Assembly: GCA_038501195.1 (NCBI GenBank)
Contig: JBBPUQ010000006.1
Location: 558,001 to 622,000, forward strand
From: Nemania diffusa
Taxonomy: Eukaryota; Ascomycota; Sordariomycetes; Xylariales; Xylariaceae
Direction of reading: 5' to 3'
Length of the DNA stretch: 64,000 nucleotides
The notes under the pieces are model-generated. The model was not told the DNA's origin. It made no database searches and was given only the letters and a program-made list of their open reading frames with translations. Each line of letters begins with the position of its first letter. Position 1 is the first letter of the stretch. Of this stretch, positions 1 through 13,516 are shown piece after piece. The translations under genes were made by a program, and so were the position numbers.

Positions 1-3000
1 TAAAAATAATATATATTTTAATACAACTAGTTATAGCTAATATTATTACAAATACTTTTTAAAGCATATATATATACTTATATAAGTTTTTTTTATATTT
101 TTATATATATTTAAAATATTATATTAACAAATATAAATATAACTCAAATTATACAATATTATTTATTTACTACTTAATAACAACTATTTAATTTAAAGCT
201 TTTTAAACTATAAATTTTATTTTAATATTTTTTAAAATTATTATAATAATTTTTAACTAACAATTTTTATATAAAAACTTTTTTATTTTTACAGCACTTT
301 TTAAGTCGCTTTTAAAATAAACAAAAAAAAGTTTGCTATTACTACTTCTTTATTATTTATACTTATATTTACTTTTTATATCTTTTATTAAAATATTTAT
401 ATATTTAAACTTTTATTTATTTTTTATACCTTAACTATTTTTTTCAGCTATTTTATTTTTTTTTCTTTTAACGTTACTAACATTTCTACTGTTAACAACT
501 CTTTTATTTACACTATCAGCGCTACTAATGTTTCATTATATAGTCGTACTATATACTTTTACACTTTTTTCTTTTTACACTTTATATGTTTTTTTTAAAA
601 CTTTTAATAAATAAAAATTAATATTTCTAATATTTAACAAACTTAAAAAATAAAATAATAAAAATAATAAATAGAAATTAATATAACTTATTTTAATTTT
701 ATTTTTTTTTTTTTACTTTTAATTATTTTAATTATTATAAATTAATAAATAACTAAAAAAATTTTTTTATTTATTTTTTAAACTTATATTGTAAATATAA
801 TTTATATTTTTAAAATTAATAAAAACTCGAAAATATTTAAATTAAATTTATAATAAATTTTTAATTAATTTATTAGCAAATATTTAATTAATAAAAAAAT
901 ATACTATTTTAAAGCTTTTTTTAAAATATTTTTAATATAGCTATATATTTTATATATTTATATATTTAAACTTAATATTTATTTTTTTATTTTTATTTAT
1001 TATTAATTTAATCATTTATATATTATTTAAATAAATTGTTTATACTTTTTTTAATTTTAAAATAAAATTATAAAACAGTTTTTTAAAAATTATTGTTTTT
1101 TTTATAATAAGCTTGATTATATTTATTTCTGCTTTTGTAATAAAAATAAATATAATATTTTAATAAATAGTTTTTTATAAAATTATATTTTTAAATAATA
1201 ATATAATATATCTATATAAAAAGTAATAAATTTTATAATTGTTTATAAATAAAGTATTTTTTATTATTAATAAAATTTAAGTTTTATAATTTTATATTTT
1301 ATATATAATTTCGAAAAAATATATTATATATAAATATTAAATTATTTAATAAACAGTTTTATAATATATAAAACTAAAATTAATTAAAAACTTTAAAAAT
1401 TATATTACTATATATATAATATTTAGTTTTAAAAATACTGCTATATATAAAATTAATTTAATTAATTTTTAATATAGCTTAATTTTTACTTTTGTTATAT
1501 TTTTTAAATATTTTTTAAACTTTTTTATTAAAAGCAATATTATAAAAACTTAACTTTAATTATTAAATTTATAATATATTATAATTTTATTAATATATTT
1601 ATTATATACTAATATAATTGTTTTTTAAAAATAGTTTTAAATTATTTTAATTTTTAAAAATTAAATAATATTATTTTAATTTTTAAATTTATAAGCTTTT
1701 TTAATATTTAAAATAATTTTTTTTACTTTTTTTTTATAAGTTTTATAATATAAAACTAAAAAATTATTTATATAAAATATAATAAATACTATATGTTCTA
1801 AAATATAAAACAAATAAAACTTTTTTTTTAAAGCTATTATTTTATTAGTTTTAAATATTTTAACAAACTTTTTATATTATAGTAATAAAAAATTTTTTAA
1901 ACTATATAATATTTTATTAAGTTTATTAATTAAATTATTTTAACTAAAGCTTTTTAAAAATAATATATTTATAAAAACTTTACTAGTTTTTAATATATTA
2001 AAAAATATTTTAATTATATCGAACTATTTAATTTTAAAATTAAAAATTGCTATTAATACTATTATAAATCTAAATATTTTAACTATAAATATAACTATAT
2101 AAATTAACTAAAATATGTTTTTTTTTTAAAAATTATTTTTAATAATTAAATATATTTTATATATATTTAAAAAACTATTTTTATTAAATTTATAAATAAA
2201 TATTTATTTCAATAAAAATAAATTATTTTTTGCATTTTATATAAAAATAATCTCAAATATTTTGTTATTTTTTAACTATTTATATTTATTATAAATATTA
2301 ATTTTAAATAGTTTATTAACTAAATATTTAAAGAAATTTTTTTAGTTTTTAAATAGTAATTTTAAAAAATTGTTTTTATAAATATAAAGCTTTTAAAATA
2401 CTACATTTAAATATATAGCTTTTTTTTAATTTATTGTTATTATAAATACTATATATAATATTTTATATTTTTAGTTTTTTTAATATAAAGCTTTTAACTA
2501 ATTAAATATAAAAGTTTTTAAAAAAAATTACTAAAAGTTATTTTTTAAAAAATATATTCTGTTTTTTTTATAAAATATAGTTATAAAAATTATATAACTT
2601 TTATTGTTATTTTTTAACTTTTTAAATACTATTTTTTAAATATATTTATTTATATATAAAATTAATAAATTTATTTTATATATATATTTATATTTTATTT
2701 AAAACAGTTTATTTAATATTTTAAATATAGTTTAATGTTTATATTATTGTAAGCTTTTACTTAATTTATTTTTAACATTTTATACATTAATTTAAAAAGT
2801 TTAAAATATTTTATTTTTTAAAAATACTGTTATTTTATTTTAAATTATTTTTTTAAGCTCTATTTTTATATTGTTTTATTGCTTTTTAAGTTTAAACATT
2901 TATTAAAAAGTTAAAAGTTTTTACAACTAAAATATATAATTTTTGTTAAATTTTTTAATTAGTTTTACTATAGCTATATTTATTTCTAAATTTTGCTTTT

Positions 3001-6000
3001 TTAAATAAATATTAAAAAGTTTATTAATAAATTAAACGTTATTATTATAGCTATTTAAAATGTTTTTATTTATTTTTTAACTTGTTATTACTATAAATTT
3101 TTATATATTTTAAATTTTTAAAATTATAATATTTTCGAATTTATTTAATTTAATTTTGTTTATTTATATTTTTAAGATTTTAATTCTAAAATACTTTTAT
3201 TTTTTGTTATAAAAAATCTTTTTATTAAATTTAACATTTTTTATTAAAATTACTTTTTGTAAATAAAAGATCTAAATTTTATATAAATTATTTGCTATAT
3301 ATTTTATTAAATATTTAATATATATTTTTAGCTTTATTTTAAAAACTTAGTAGTTATAACTAGCTTTTTTTTTTTTGTTTAAAAAATAAACTTTATATCT
3401 ATATACAAAAATTTAATTTTAGTTTAGTTTAAAATCAATTTTTAACTTTTTTTTTATTTCAAATATATATTATTTAAAATATTAGTTAAATTATAATTTA
3501 AATACTTTATAAAATATATAAAAATTGTTTTTTTTTAAAAAATTAATATTATATAATTAAACTACTATTTAAACTATTTTTAATTAAAAAAAGCTTAAAA
3601 ACTTAGCTTTTAAAAATATTTTAATTAATTTTTCAATTATTTTTTTATTTGTTTTTTTGTTACTTTTTATTAGCTTTTTAATATAATTTAATAAAAATTT
3701 TAAATTGATCTTTTTTTTTTTAGTTTAAAATTTATAATATATAACTTTTTAAATAATAATAACTACTTTTTCGTTATTACTTTTAAGTTTTATTATAAAA
3801 AACTTAAATTATTATATTATTTAATATTTAAATTTTTTTATTTATTTAAATATAAAGTTTTATTTTTTGTTTTTAAAAAAATAAAATTAAATTATATTGC
3901 TAAACTTATTTTTAAATACTAATATTTACTACAATCTATTAAACTTTTTTAAATAATTAAACAAATTTTAAAAAACTTTATAAAAAAGTTTTATTAATAC
4001 TTTTTTAAAAGTTTATTTAAAAATTTTTTATAAAACATATATTTTTATATAGTTTTTACATTTAAGTTATAAAATTTTATTAATTTTTATATTTTTTATA
4101 TTATATACTAATATTTTAAACAGTTTAAATTTTAAATGTTTTAACTTTAAATATTATAAATATTTAAAGTTTTTTTTTAGTTTTAAAGAATTTTTAAAAA
4201 GTTAATATAAAAAAATTTGTTTTATTTATATTAAAATTATTAAAAGCTTTATTATATTTGCAAAAACTTTTATTAAAATATATATTATATTTATTATAAA
4301 AAATCAGTTTAAATAAATAAAAAATAAATTATATTAAAAAAACATTAAATTATAATATTTTAAAAATTTAATAACTATATTGCTTTTTTTAAACTTGCTA
4401 AATTTTAATATATAATTTAATTTACAGTATTATATTTCTGTTTTTTAAAAGCAAGCTTTAAAAATTAAATTTATATAAAATCTTTTTATAAATATTATTT
4501 TAGTAAATATTAAATTAACTAATTTTTTTTTATTTTTTTTTAAAAGTATACTTTTTATAATTTAAGTTTTTGTTTCTAAAATTAAAAATTAAAAAATGCT
4601 AGCATTTATTACTGCTTCTTTTTTAGCAATTTCAAAAAATCTCTTTTTTAAAAGCGATTTATTATTTATAAAATAAAAAGCACTATAGTTATTTAATAAT
4701 ATACTATTAAATAAAAAATATAATTTTCAAACTTTAATTATATAAATATTTAAAATTAGATATAATTTTAAAAAAAATAAGTTAATTATTATATATATTA
4801 TATTATTATTATATTAAGTTTTTTTGTTGTTTAACTTTTTTTTTTTAGAAGTAATTTTTTCTATTTTTTATTTGCTTTTTTTGATTTTTTTTTAAAAATT
4901 GTTTTATTAGGTATATTTTTATCATTTTTTAATCTTTTTTATTTTTTTCGCAAAAAGTATTTTTTTTAATACTTTTTTTATAAATTTTATAACTATATAT
5001 TAAAAAAGTTTATATATTTTAAAGTACTAAAAATAAATATATTTTATTTAATATTTACAAAAATATTAAAAACTTTTAAGCTGCTTTTTATGTTTTTTTT
5101 TTTTAAGCTGTTTTTAAGTTTTATTGTTTAAAATATAATAGATCTTTAAAACATTTTAAAAAGTTCTTAATTTATTTTTATAAATAAACTTTTTAAAAAT
5201 TTGTTTTAATTAGTCCAATATAAACATTTATTTTTTGTAAAAAAGCTTGTTTTAAAATAAAATAAAAAGTTATTTAGTAGTTTATTTAAAAACAATATAT
5301 TTATTTATAGCTTTAAAGAATTTTTTAGCTATAAATATTTCTATTATATCGAATATTTAATATATTTTCGTTTTTTTATAAATAATTGTTTAATTTTTAT
5401 ACTAATAAATAAAGTTTATATATTATAAAGCTTAATTTAAAACTGTTTAATATTTAGTTAATAAAATATTTATAATAGTTAATTCTATAAAAACTAAACT
5501 ATTTTTTAAATATTTAATTATTAATTTAATATTAAAATCATTTTTGTTAAATATTTATATTAATATTATTTTCAAATGTTTAAAATTAATTAAATTTAAA
5601 ATTTAATTATATAAGTTGATATATTAAATAATATTAACTATATATTTTAACATTTTATTAAAATAAGTTTTAATAAATTTTTTAAATTTTATATTAACTT
5701 TAGCTGTTATTAATTATACTTTTTTAAAAATTAGCTATAAAATACTTTTTTTAAAGTTATTATTTTCTAAAGCATTTTATTTATTAAAATTTTTTTAGTA
5801 TTAATTAACTTGATTTTATAAAATAACTAATTTAACGCTTTTATTAATAAAAAACTTTAATTTAACTTTAATTTTAAATATAAATATAATATTATTTAAA
5901 TTTATATAATTTTAAACATTTTATATTATAGCTTAAAGTTTAAACTTATTATATTATTTTAGCTAGTTATAGCTAATTTTTAAAAATGTTTTAATATTTT

Positions 6001-6440
6001 TTTTAATTTTTTTAAAAAATATAATAAAAATAAAAAAAATAATATATTAAAAGCAAGTAATAATTTATAAAATAATACAAAAAAAAAATAAAATAAAAAT
6101 TTCTATAACAATAAAAGTTAAAATTATTTATTAAAAAAATATCGGTTTAATAAATAAACCGAGCTTATAACTGTTATATATAAAAATACGATCAAGCTTA
6201 GTAAATAAAATTAAACTAATATAACTAAAACGATTTTAAAAAATATATTGAAATAAAGCTTATTTAATATTTTAGTTACTTTAGCTTTTTAATTTTTAAG
6301 CTTTATATATATATATACGTTTTTAGTAAATACTAAAATCAGATTCGATATTTCATTTTTAAGTCCCGATTTTATAATTACTTCTATTTGTTTGCAATAG
6401 TAAACACCTGCAATAAATAGTAATTCTAACAATTAATGTT
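1..6440. repeat. AT-saturated, RIP-like repeat block (left)
   Basis: The block is almost entirely A and T and has no open frame of useful length on either strand. The few remaining C and G bases sit mostly in AGCT, GCT and ACT contexts, while CpA and TpG are scarce, as expected after repeat-induced point mutation of repeats. Mutation fades over the last 400 bases (about 6060-6440), where cga, ccga and gcaa reappear. No element can be recognised inside it. Confidence 0.8.
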
Positions 6441-6451
6441 GTAAATAGTAG

Positions 6452-6473
6452 AGAAGCTTCTGCAGAAGCTTCT
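6452..6473. repeat. 22-bp perfect palindrome at the AT block edge
   Basis: The bases read AGAAGCTTCTG and then its exact reverse complement, a perfect inverted repeat with no spacer. It lies exactly where the AT block gives way to normal-composition DNA. It may be a remnant of a transposon end or an incidental hairpin; no function is claimed. Confidence 0.5.
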
Positions 6474-6480
6474 TTTTAAG

Positions 6481-8573
6481 CTCTTTTATTAAGTAAGCTC
6501 ACCTAGGTGGATCTTATAACCCGACCCTTTGGGCTCGCCCCACTAGACCCACTTATACCGTCACATAGCCTATCTATAGTATTTACTAGTCGCATCGTGA
6601 CTAGGTATGAAGTGGTACATTGTGGATGGGGGATATAGTTATGGGAATGTACCCCGAGTTATAAAAGAATAATAGAAAGGGCCTTCTCTAAACATTACAG
6701 CAGGGACTCAACGATTGCAAAATAGTGGGGGACGGCAATACATCGGCGGCTAAACGTAGGTATTGTTGTCAGCAGTGTTGGTGAGTTGTCGGCTCCTTTC
6801 AGGACACTGGGCAGAAGCGGAGAAAGGGAGCAAAGAATAAGAGTATTATGGGGAGGGGGTGAAATCTAGTAGGGCTTGTAACCTTGGCGTAGGACTAGAC
6901 TTATGTTTTGATATTGAGCAGCACAAAGAAATTTTTTGACGGATTAGCCTCGTATGCTGGGGCGTTCGTAGAACGAGATCGTAACGAGCCGTTGAACTGG
7001 ACTGACGATCGAACTAGACTGCGCTGTCTTAGACCTACATTTTGACAGCGCTAGACATGTGATTACGCGATGGATACGAATTCGACGGGTTCCGTTACGA
7101 AACATAACTGCAACATTACACACGACACTACCAAAGGTAGAACATTGTCAAAGTTGAGACCTTAACCTTCTGCAGTGCCTCGTAATGTGACCGTATTGGC
7201 TTCACCTTGAACGTGGAAGTCAATCCGTAGCTAGGAAAATACTACGTACTAGATGGTCAAGTGCCGCACCATTGGTGTATAGCGCTATAGTTCTCGCATG
7301 CTATTGAAACTGACATGTCGTGCTATGTTGGGCGGTGTAGAAAAAAAAAAACCGGCCAAATCGTTATTGAATAGGACCGCAATCGCTTGGCGTTCCTACC
7401 TATCCCATCCCTAGATAGTAGCTAGCCTTGACAGCCCAGATCATGCGGGTGATTTTAAGTGCTTTTTGCGAGACGGCCGTGTCTCGGACCTAAGTCAGCT
7501 CTGCTGCTAGTGAACTGCTTCAATTATGGCAAGTGAGTAATCATGGGACGGGATTGTGAGATGTGATGGATTTTAGGTGCCATTGAAACCTGCGCTGCGT
7601 AGACAGGGCGCAATATGTAAACTGTGATTACGAGCGATGAGGGAAGGAAAGCTCGTTGTTTATATCGCTGAAGATGAGGGTGTTGAGGCTGAGGCGGTGC
7701 ACGGGTAGGTATGTAAGGGCGGGGAACAAGGGGGTTGGAAGGTGAATCAGTCGTCAAGTTGGACAGCGATGATCTATACGCAGGCACGTCTGAAACATGT
7801 TTACAGTAAATATGAGTCTACGTATGTAGGAGTTTACCGCCCTTGATGCTTGACAGCGCCGGTTGTGGGTTGGCATCATGGCTGTAAGTATGCCAAGTAA
7901 CCTAGCTGCAGGGACAGGGCCAAGTTATGATGCTGGTCGTGTAATGCTAGCGTTGATGTCATGCAGTATTATATGCATTTTGTTTATAGCTGGGATGAAC
8001 TAGTGAAAACCTGGATTTGCAACCTATATCGTGACCATTAATACTATACAACGGGAAAATAAGAATCATAACTTGGGCGCAATATAGGTGCTGAAACCTG
8101 ATCTTGACGATACCTTCACGTCACAACGAGGGGCACGCCAATTCTCATTCTCTGGGGCATGGAACAATTAATTGGTGTAACGATAAAGCAAAATTTTCAA
8201 ATTGGTATCTAGATCCGTTCCTTTCGCGCCGGCCGAATGCAAGACCCTAATAGATTACAAATAGATAGAGTGTCTTAACACCCCAGTAGTGGTACAGAGG
8301 CTTTTTTTCTCCCAGAATGACACCGGGCCGACCGTTGTGGCGCTCAGCTCGCGTGGAGCCTCCAACCGCTTTGCCGTGCGCCTCATTGGCGATGAACATA
8401 GAAAATAGCGTAAATTCGTGATATGTCGTAACAGATGGCATTCTGAAATGGAATGATTAAAAGATCGTATGGGTATAAGTTGGTAAGTGTGCGTGTGTGC
8501 CGCGCATGTAGATGTTATTAAGGTGATGAATGAGTGATTGATAGACGTGATCGGAAAAGGTGTAGATAGTCGT
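6481..8573. other. Gene-free transition zone
   Basis: About 2.1 kb of normal base composition separates the left AT block from the first gene. Only short open frames occur here, without recognisable protein features or plausible intron linkage. It may be old intergenic or decayed repeat sequence. I see no tRNA or other structured RNA. Confidence 0.5.
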
Positions 8574-9209
8574 CTATTCGGGTAGCTCGAAGTGCTGTTC
8601 TTGCCATGTCTCGTCCTTCTCGTCGAGATGGAAGACGATACCCTGGCGCTTCCACGCCCCGCGCTTTACGAAGACGTTGGTGTCATCCATCCAGTCCGCA
8701 TTGCGTCGGCGGGGCATATCGGGTTGGGTGGGCGATGATGCCACGGAAGAGCTTGGTGAACTGGAGTTCGATAGTCCGGGAGGGATGGCCTGCCAGTCCT
8801 TCAAAGGCCATTGGGATTCCTGGTCGTATTGGTATGCCCTTGTCCTCGAGCCTTCAAAATAGCAGTTCTTGCCCTTCACGGGCGAGTATTCTGCTAAGTC
8901 TTGAATGTGATCCTCGGCATAGCGTGTTTGGTTGAAGAAGCGGTCTTCGCGCTCTTCATCCTCTTGGTATCGCACCATGTCATACTCGGGTATGATGTGT
9001 GGTGAGGCATTGAGACTTAGTGGAGGGTGTAGGGAAAGAGGGTTGAACCGGTCGGCCCGGTGGAGATGAGAGCCTTCGGAGGAGGCTCGAGAGATGGTGC
9101 TGGACGAACTCCATTTCCGTCCATGGCTCTGTTCCTCCGGGTTGCCCGGCTTACTAAAGCTGGGCTTCGACTTTTTGTGAAAGTGGCATGCCTTTGTGAT
9201 GTATGCCAT
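8574..9209 (-). CDS. Conserved-looking fungal hypothetical protein, 211 aa
   Basis: A single-exon minus-strand frame starts at an ATG in good context (CACC ATG G) and ends at the stop at 8574-8576. The N-terminal half is Ser-rich and probably disordered. The middle is acidic and aromatic (YQEDEEREDRFFNQTRYAEDH), and residues about 170-211 are charged and compact, containing NVFVKRGAWKRQGIVFHLD and ending HFELPE. No signal peptide, membrane segment or catalytic motif is visible. The tail looks like the conserved part of a small Pezizomycotina protein of unknown role, but I cannot name the family. The overlapping plus-strand frames at 8606-8935 look like shadows. It stands alone: the nearest gene is more than 3 kb away. 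Confidence 0.7.
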   Translation of the reverse strand: MAYITKACHFHKKSKPSFSKPGNPEEQSHGRKWSSSSTISRASSEGSHLHRADRFNPLSLHPPLSLNASPHIIPEYDMVRYQEDEEREDRFFNQTRYAEDHIQDLAEYSPVKGKNCYFEGSRTRAYQYDQESQWPLKDWQAIPPGLSNSSSPSSSVASSPTQPDMPRRRNADWMDDTNVFVKRGAWKRQGIVFHLDEKDETWQEQHFELPE

Positions 9210-12200
9210 GGTGATGAATGAAGTATATTGTAGCCGACAGTGGAATGGGCGCCAATTAAATGTATCGATATATTTATTATAGTGGGATGTATGGAGTGGC
9301 TATATCTCTTGGAGCCAGGGGCCAAGTGTTGGTCAACCGTCCTCTATAAGTACAGAGAAAGGCTGAAGAACTCGACTGGGGAAGCTGAAGGTTAAAACGT
9401 CATGTCTCTGAGGGAGCGAGGTAGGGATGGATGGTTCCTTAATATGCTAACAGAGTAGCTTCAGATCGGTTGGTTCCTGCAGATATATCCTTGCTTATAT
9501 GTTGGGCCAGATAGGCACAGGCCGAGTGAGACTGGTGCCTTGCAGAACTTTTCCGGGCGTTGCTCCGGTATTCATGCTGGTGTGAGGGGAGACTATCTGG
9601 GTACTGGGAACTGAGAGCGAGAAGCGGTGCCGAGCAGGGTAGATGCCTATATTAATAAAGCATATATTCGTACCATAAAAGTAAAAGTTACCGAGTCCTT
9701 GAACCGAGGAGGCCTGCGTCATCGGTGATCAGGCTAGTGACTTGTGGGCTTGGCTATAGTCGGGCACCAGGGGCGATTGATCGTGTGTCTCAAATGCTTG
9801 GCTCATCCTTATTGTGTGTGTACGCTTAAGGGTTGTGACATGGCAATCTTGTACCATTTAGGTTTGAATTATGGTACTAGTATTGCGGTAGTGTATCAAC
9901 ACTAACTCCATATTACACTAGTTTCCTCCAATAGTACTATACATAGTGTAGTGTGCTGTTAGTACCTGCGTGACGGATGGATATACGGATCTGCTTGTGC
10001 TTCAGATTAATAATTCTTGGTTTTTTTTTCTCTCTTTGGGTTTGTAAGTAAAAGGACATCTGAGCCTTCGCGGAGCCGAACAACCGCGGAGACGGGTTAC
10101 ACGAGCACAGAATGCAATCAGTACACAGCATCGTATTCTCTTTCCAGTTACATAAGTCGGACATTTCCTGTCTTTGAGATCTAGGTAGTCTTTGAGATAA
10201 ATTTCTCTAGCCGTATCTAATCGTGCCATAGCGGCGAAGCCACGAGATTTTCTCTTTGTCTAGAATACGTTCCTGGTTTCTTTCTACACACTTGGCCTTG
10301 CGTGGCTTGCTTTCCCCTTGGTAGGCTTGGTAGGCCCGGTCACTTGGGAATTTCCCCCTGGTCAAAAATGACCGCATGACCGAAAAAGCCAGTGGGCTAG
10401 GTCGTATCCATCATAACATCATCCCACCAGTACGGTAGGGTCGATCCTGTAGATCCCTGCTGCTGGGGCACCGTGGTTGGGCGATGTGGGGATGATCCGA
10501 ACCTGTTCTGGAATCTGTTTAGCACGCCCGGTTGCGACCCTTTTAAACTATTGCCCGCCCAGAGCCGCCTCTTCCGCCGTCAAGATCAGACTTGGTGAGG
10601 TCCATCGGCCTTCACCAGAGGCATCGCTACTGAAGTGCGCTGTGCCGCACGCCATGGTGATCTTCTTATTTGAAACACGGCGTAGTGGATGATCTACCTT
10701 CGTGATGATGAAATAACGAATTCTGTGCTGCAACGTAGTTGTCGTGCGCGGCAGATGCAGAGTGCGGAACGATGCAGCTGTCTGCAGCTTTCAAGTCATC
10801 CCTCTGTACGTATGCGCACGTAGGTAAACAACGCATATAGGGCATGCCTGCCCCTCTGTGTTACGGCTGAAACGCCCGACTACATAGGCATTCCCTCATA
10901 CGGCTGGGAGAGAAGAAATAGCGCGTCCACGCTGATGTCAGACGATTGTCATTGATAAGCGTACTGAAACTACCGACTCCGAAAGCTTTGGGCTTTGACA
11001 AAATAGATGGGTCATGGGAGCGACATTGTTCTGAGCCCTATCGTATTTTTGGTCTATAATAATCTTAATTGTGAACTGAGGCTTATTTGCTGGCTGCCGT
11101 AGCCTAAGGTACTTTAGCTACAAGTAGAAGGTTTAATAGCGCGAGCTGTAGAAAAGTTAAATAGGCACTCTATTTGACCTAGGCTGAACTAAAAGTTGGG
11201 GTGCAGACAGACGCTTGCCAAGAGACCGGGCGGGGGAGCTGATCGGCAAACTTGTCGGGCTGTCGATAGTGGTTTTCTCGAAATAGATAAAATCGCTTAC
11301 CCCTGCCCTTACAGTATGCAAACGTGGGCAAGCTGGGAAAAAGAAAGCGAACCAAACGACCCCTGCCGTCGGCGCTGGCTAGAAAGAACAAAGCGTCAAA
11401 TGTGCGTAGAAGAACATGCCATAAGGCTGACATTAGCTTCGGAGATCCGCTCGCCCGCGTAGCTGAGAAGCTTTACAAATATATAGCATTAAGCTCTGGA
11501 CATGGCTATTCCTGCCTTCGCGGAGTAGCGCGATACCGCTTCGCTACACCACCGGAGCCGTACGTCGTCCTTTGCAAGCATCGTATTAACGTTATTAGCT
11601 AGAAACGAGTCATTCTTGCGATGGATGAAGAAGTTAAAAGTGACCCCAAATCTCTGAGCCGGGGGATCGGGGATAAGTAATTCGTCATTAAATGGTCATG
11701 ATTCAAGAGACCTATCTACCGTATCTAGTCCAAACCATGACCACCCTATGATATAGTCCAAGTAGAAGGTAGGCCGTAACGGAACTCCGAAACACACCCA
11801 GAGAGAGCGGAATACCAAGTGCCTGACTACTACAAAGCTGCCAGAGAACTGACTTAATATCGTGATATATCTGCTGTTACATAGCCTATGGTGGGCGCTT
11901 GTACTAGCAGTTGTGCAAGAGCTGTGCAAGTTGACCTTCTTATATTGAAACCATCCGTCTAACAATGACAGTTTGCGACGCAGCCTGGGGCTGCTGACGT
12001 GAGCTCGGGCTCCGAGGGATGGTGTCAAGAGGTACCGTGAAACAACAGCAAGACCGCTATAATATGCGTGCCATACGTCGTACAATGATGAATAGATGAT
12101 GTACTTGACTGATGAAAAGTTCCTCGGGTTATATGGAATTCCCCGAACGATGGGCGTATAGAGCGATATAAATATGAGGCGTATTGGGTTGGTGTTTCTT

Positions 12201-12541
12201 TGCCTACCCACTCGTAGGATCACTATAAGCACTCTGTACAAATATCGTGCGTGCTAACAACCACATCGCCGCGATTGGACCGAACGGCGTGTTTGATTTA
12301 GGCAAGTCGTATGACGGGTTGAGATTGGTTGGCCGTATTGCACAACACTATCGGTCCGTCAATAATTGGACTATCTTCTCGGAATGATTGACCCTCACTG
12401 TAGGTGACAAAAGCGATCAGTCATGTTCGACACGACTGCAAAGAGAACCCATTCTGAGAGAATATCGACTCCTAGTCAAGGTAATCAGTGCCTCGATTAT
12501 AAGCTGGAGTTTTATTGCGAGGCCGCTACGGATGGTAGGAC
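9210..12541. other. Long gene-poor interval
   Basis: This 3.3 kb of normal composition lies between the hypothetical gene and COX16. Several open frames of 60-180 codons occur on both strands (longest at 11696-12241, minus), but they lack protein-like composition, recognisable domains and sensible splice partners. I found no convincing tRNA, 5S rRNA or transposon ends. The part next to 9210 should contain the promoter of the 8574-9209 gene. The rest is unexplained. Confidence 0.5.
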
Positions 12542-12967
12542 CTATAGTATGCCGTCGCTCTCCCCCGGGAGTCTTTTGACCCGTTTCTGTTCCCAGTCGT
12601 CGAGATCCTTTGCGGCTAGTCTCTAGAAAGACGCACTTCATATTAGCACTCTACGGTCTGGCTTCGCAACATGGGCATATGTGTGGGCTAGAAGCCTTAC
12701 GTAGTATTCATCTTTCATATTGACTTTTCTCCCTCCCTTGCCGACTCCTAGTTCTTCGTCGCGAGTTAGCTGGCGGACTCGCCGGTCGTGGCGTTCATAG
12801 CGGATGGCGGTTGCGGGTGTGAGGATAAAGGACCCGGCGACAATAATAGACATGAAGGGTAATCCGAAGAGAAGGAACGGGCGTTTGGCCATTAATGCGC
12901 GGTATCTGGCGGCGAAGGTACCGGCGTCGGCAGCACCCCGATACTTTTTAGATGAGAAGACGGCCAT
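12542..12967 (-). CDS. COX16: Cytochrome c oxidase assembly protein COX16, mitochondrial
   Basis: Two exons, 12967-12701 and 12622-12542, are joined across a 78-nt intron (GTAAGG donor, GTGCTAATATG-type branch region, CTAG acceptor), giving 115 residues. The protein has the Cox16 pattern. One inner-membrane segment lies at about residues 30-50 (PFLLFGLPFMSIIVAGSFIL), followed by TPATAIRYERHDRRV, the EEELG-like helix EELGVGKGG, and after the intron RLAAKDLDDWEQKRVKRLPG. Cox16 acts in the mitochondrial inner membrane in assembly of complex IV, linked to Cox1/Cox2 maturation. I chose the start at MAVFSSKK because it matches the usual family length. An upstream ATG at 13042 would add 25 residues of no visible character. 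It is divergent from the ATR-like kinase, with about 550 bp between starts. Confidence 0.93.
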
Positions 12968-13516
12968 TGTTGGACAATTGGAGAGGATTGGCTGGCTTCT
13001 GAATGTTGAGGGCTTTCTAGAGCTAGAGCATTTGAGTCCCACGACTTCGACACAGACGGAGTCGAGTTCGTGATACAGCGTAGTGGGAATACTGTATAGC
13101 GCTTTATGAGACTTGAAGCTCGGGACAGGAGGGATTAGTCTAGATACATGACGATTTAGCTATCTCACTGTTCTAGAAGTCGAAGCCCCGCTAGAGCTTC
13201 AGTTGCTTTGGCGGCTGTGGAGCCGCCCCTCAAAGGGTCATCAGACAGATGCAGCTGTTGCCAGCTGTCACAAGCTCCAATTATGACAGAAATAAAGACG
13301 AAGGTCCCAATCGACGATTCCTCACGTGGTTCCGTGACATCTTCGCTCGCGTCCAAACGCGTCTCGTCAGTCCCTGTTGCCCGGTTCTGCTGCTGTCTAT
13401 CCTGCATCCTAGTCTCCACCAACTTTATGGGTTACTGTCTAAATAGCTGCCACAAGTGCTGATCTTGGCGTCTTGTTCCTGCCAGGTAAGCAAAACAAAC
13501 AAAAATGTTATAAAAC
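12968..13516. promoter_or_regulatory. Shared divergent promoter region COX16 / ATR kinase
   Basis: The 549 bp between the two opposed start codons must carry both promoters. Small open frames on both strands (13165-13422 minus, 13208-13462 plus) have no protein character. I see no clear TATA box or named operator. The assignment rests on gene geometry only. Confidence 0.5.

Noticed and set aside
11696..12241. 181-codon minus-strand open frame
   Set aside because: Composition is not protein-like, there is no domain or splice partner, and it lies in non-coding DNA of normal composition where long chance frames occur.
13165..13462. Overlapping small frames on both strands between COX16 and the kinase
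   Set aside because: They fall in the divergent promoter interval, with no domain and no evidence of splicing to either gene.
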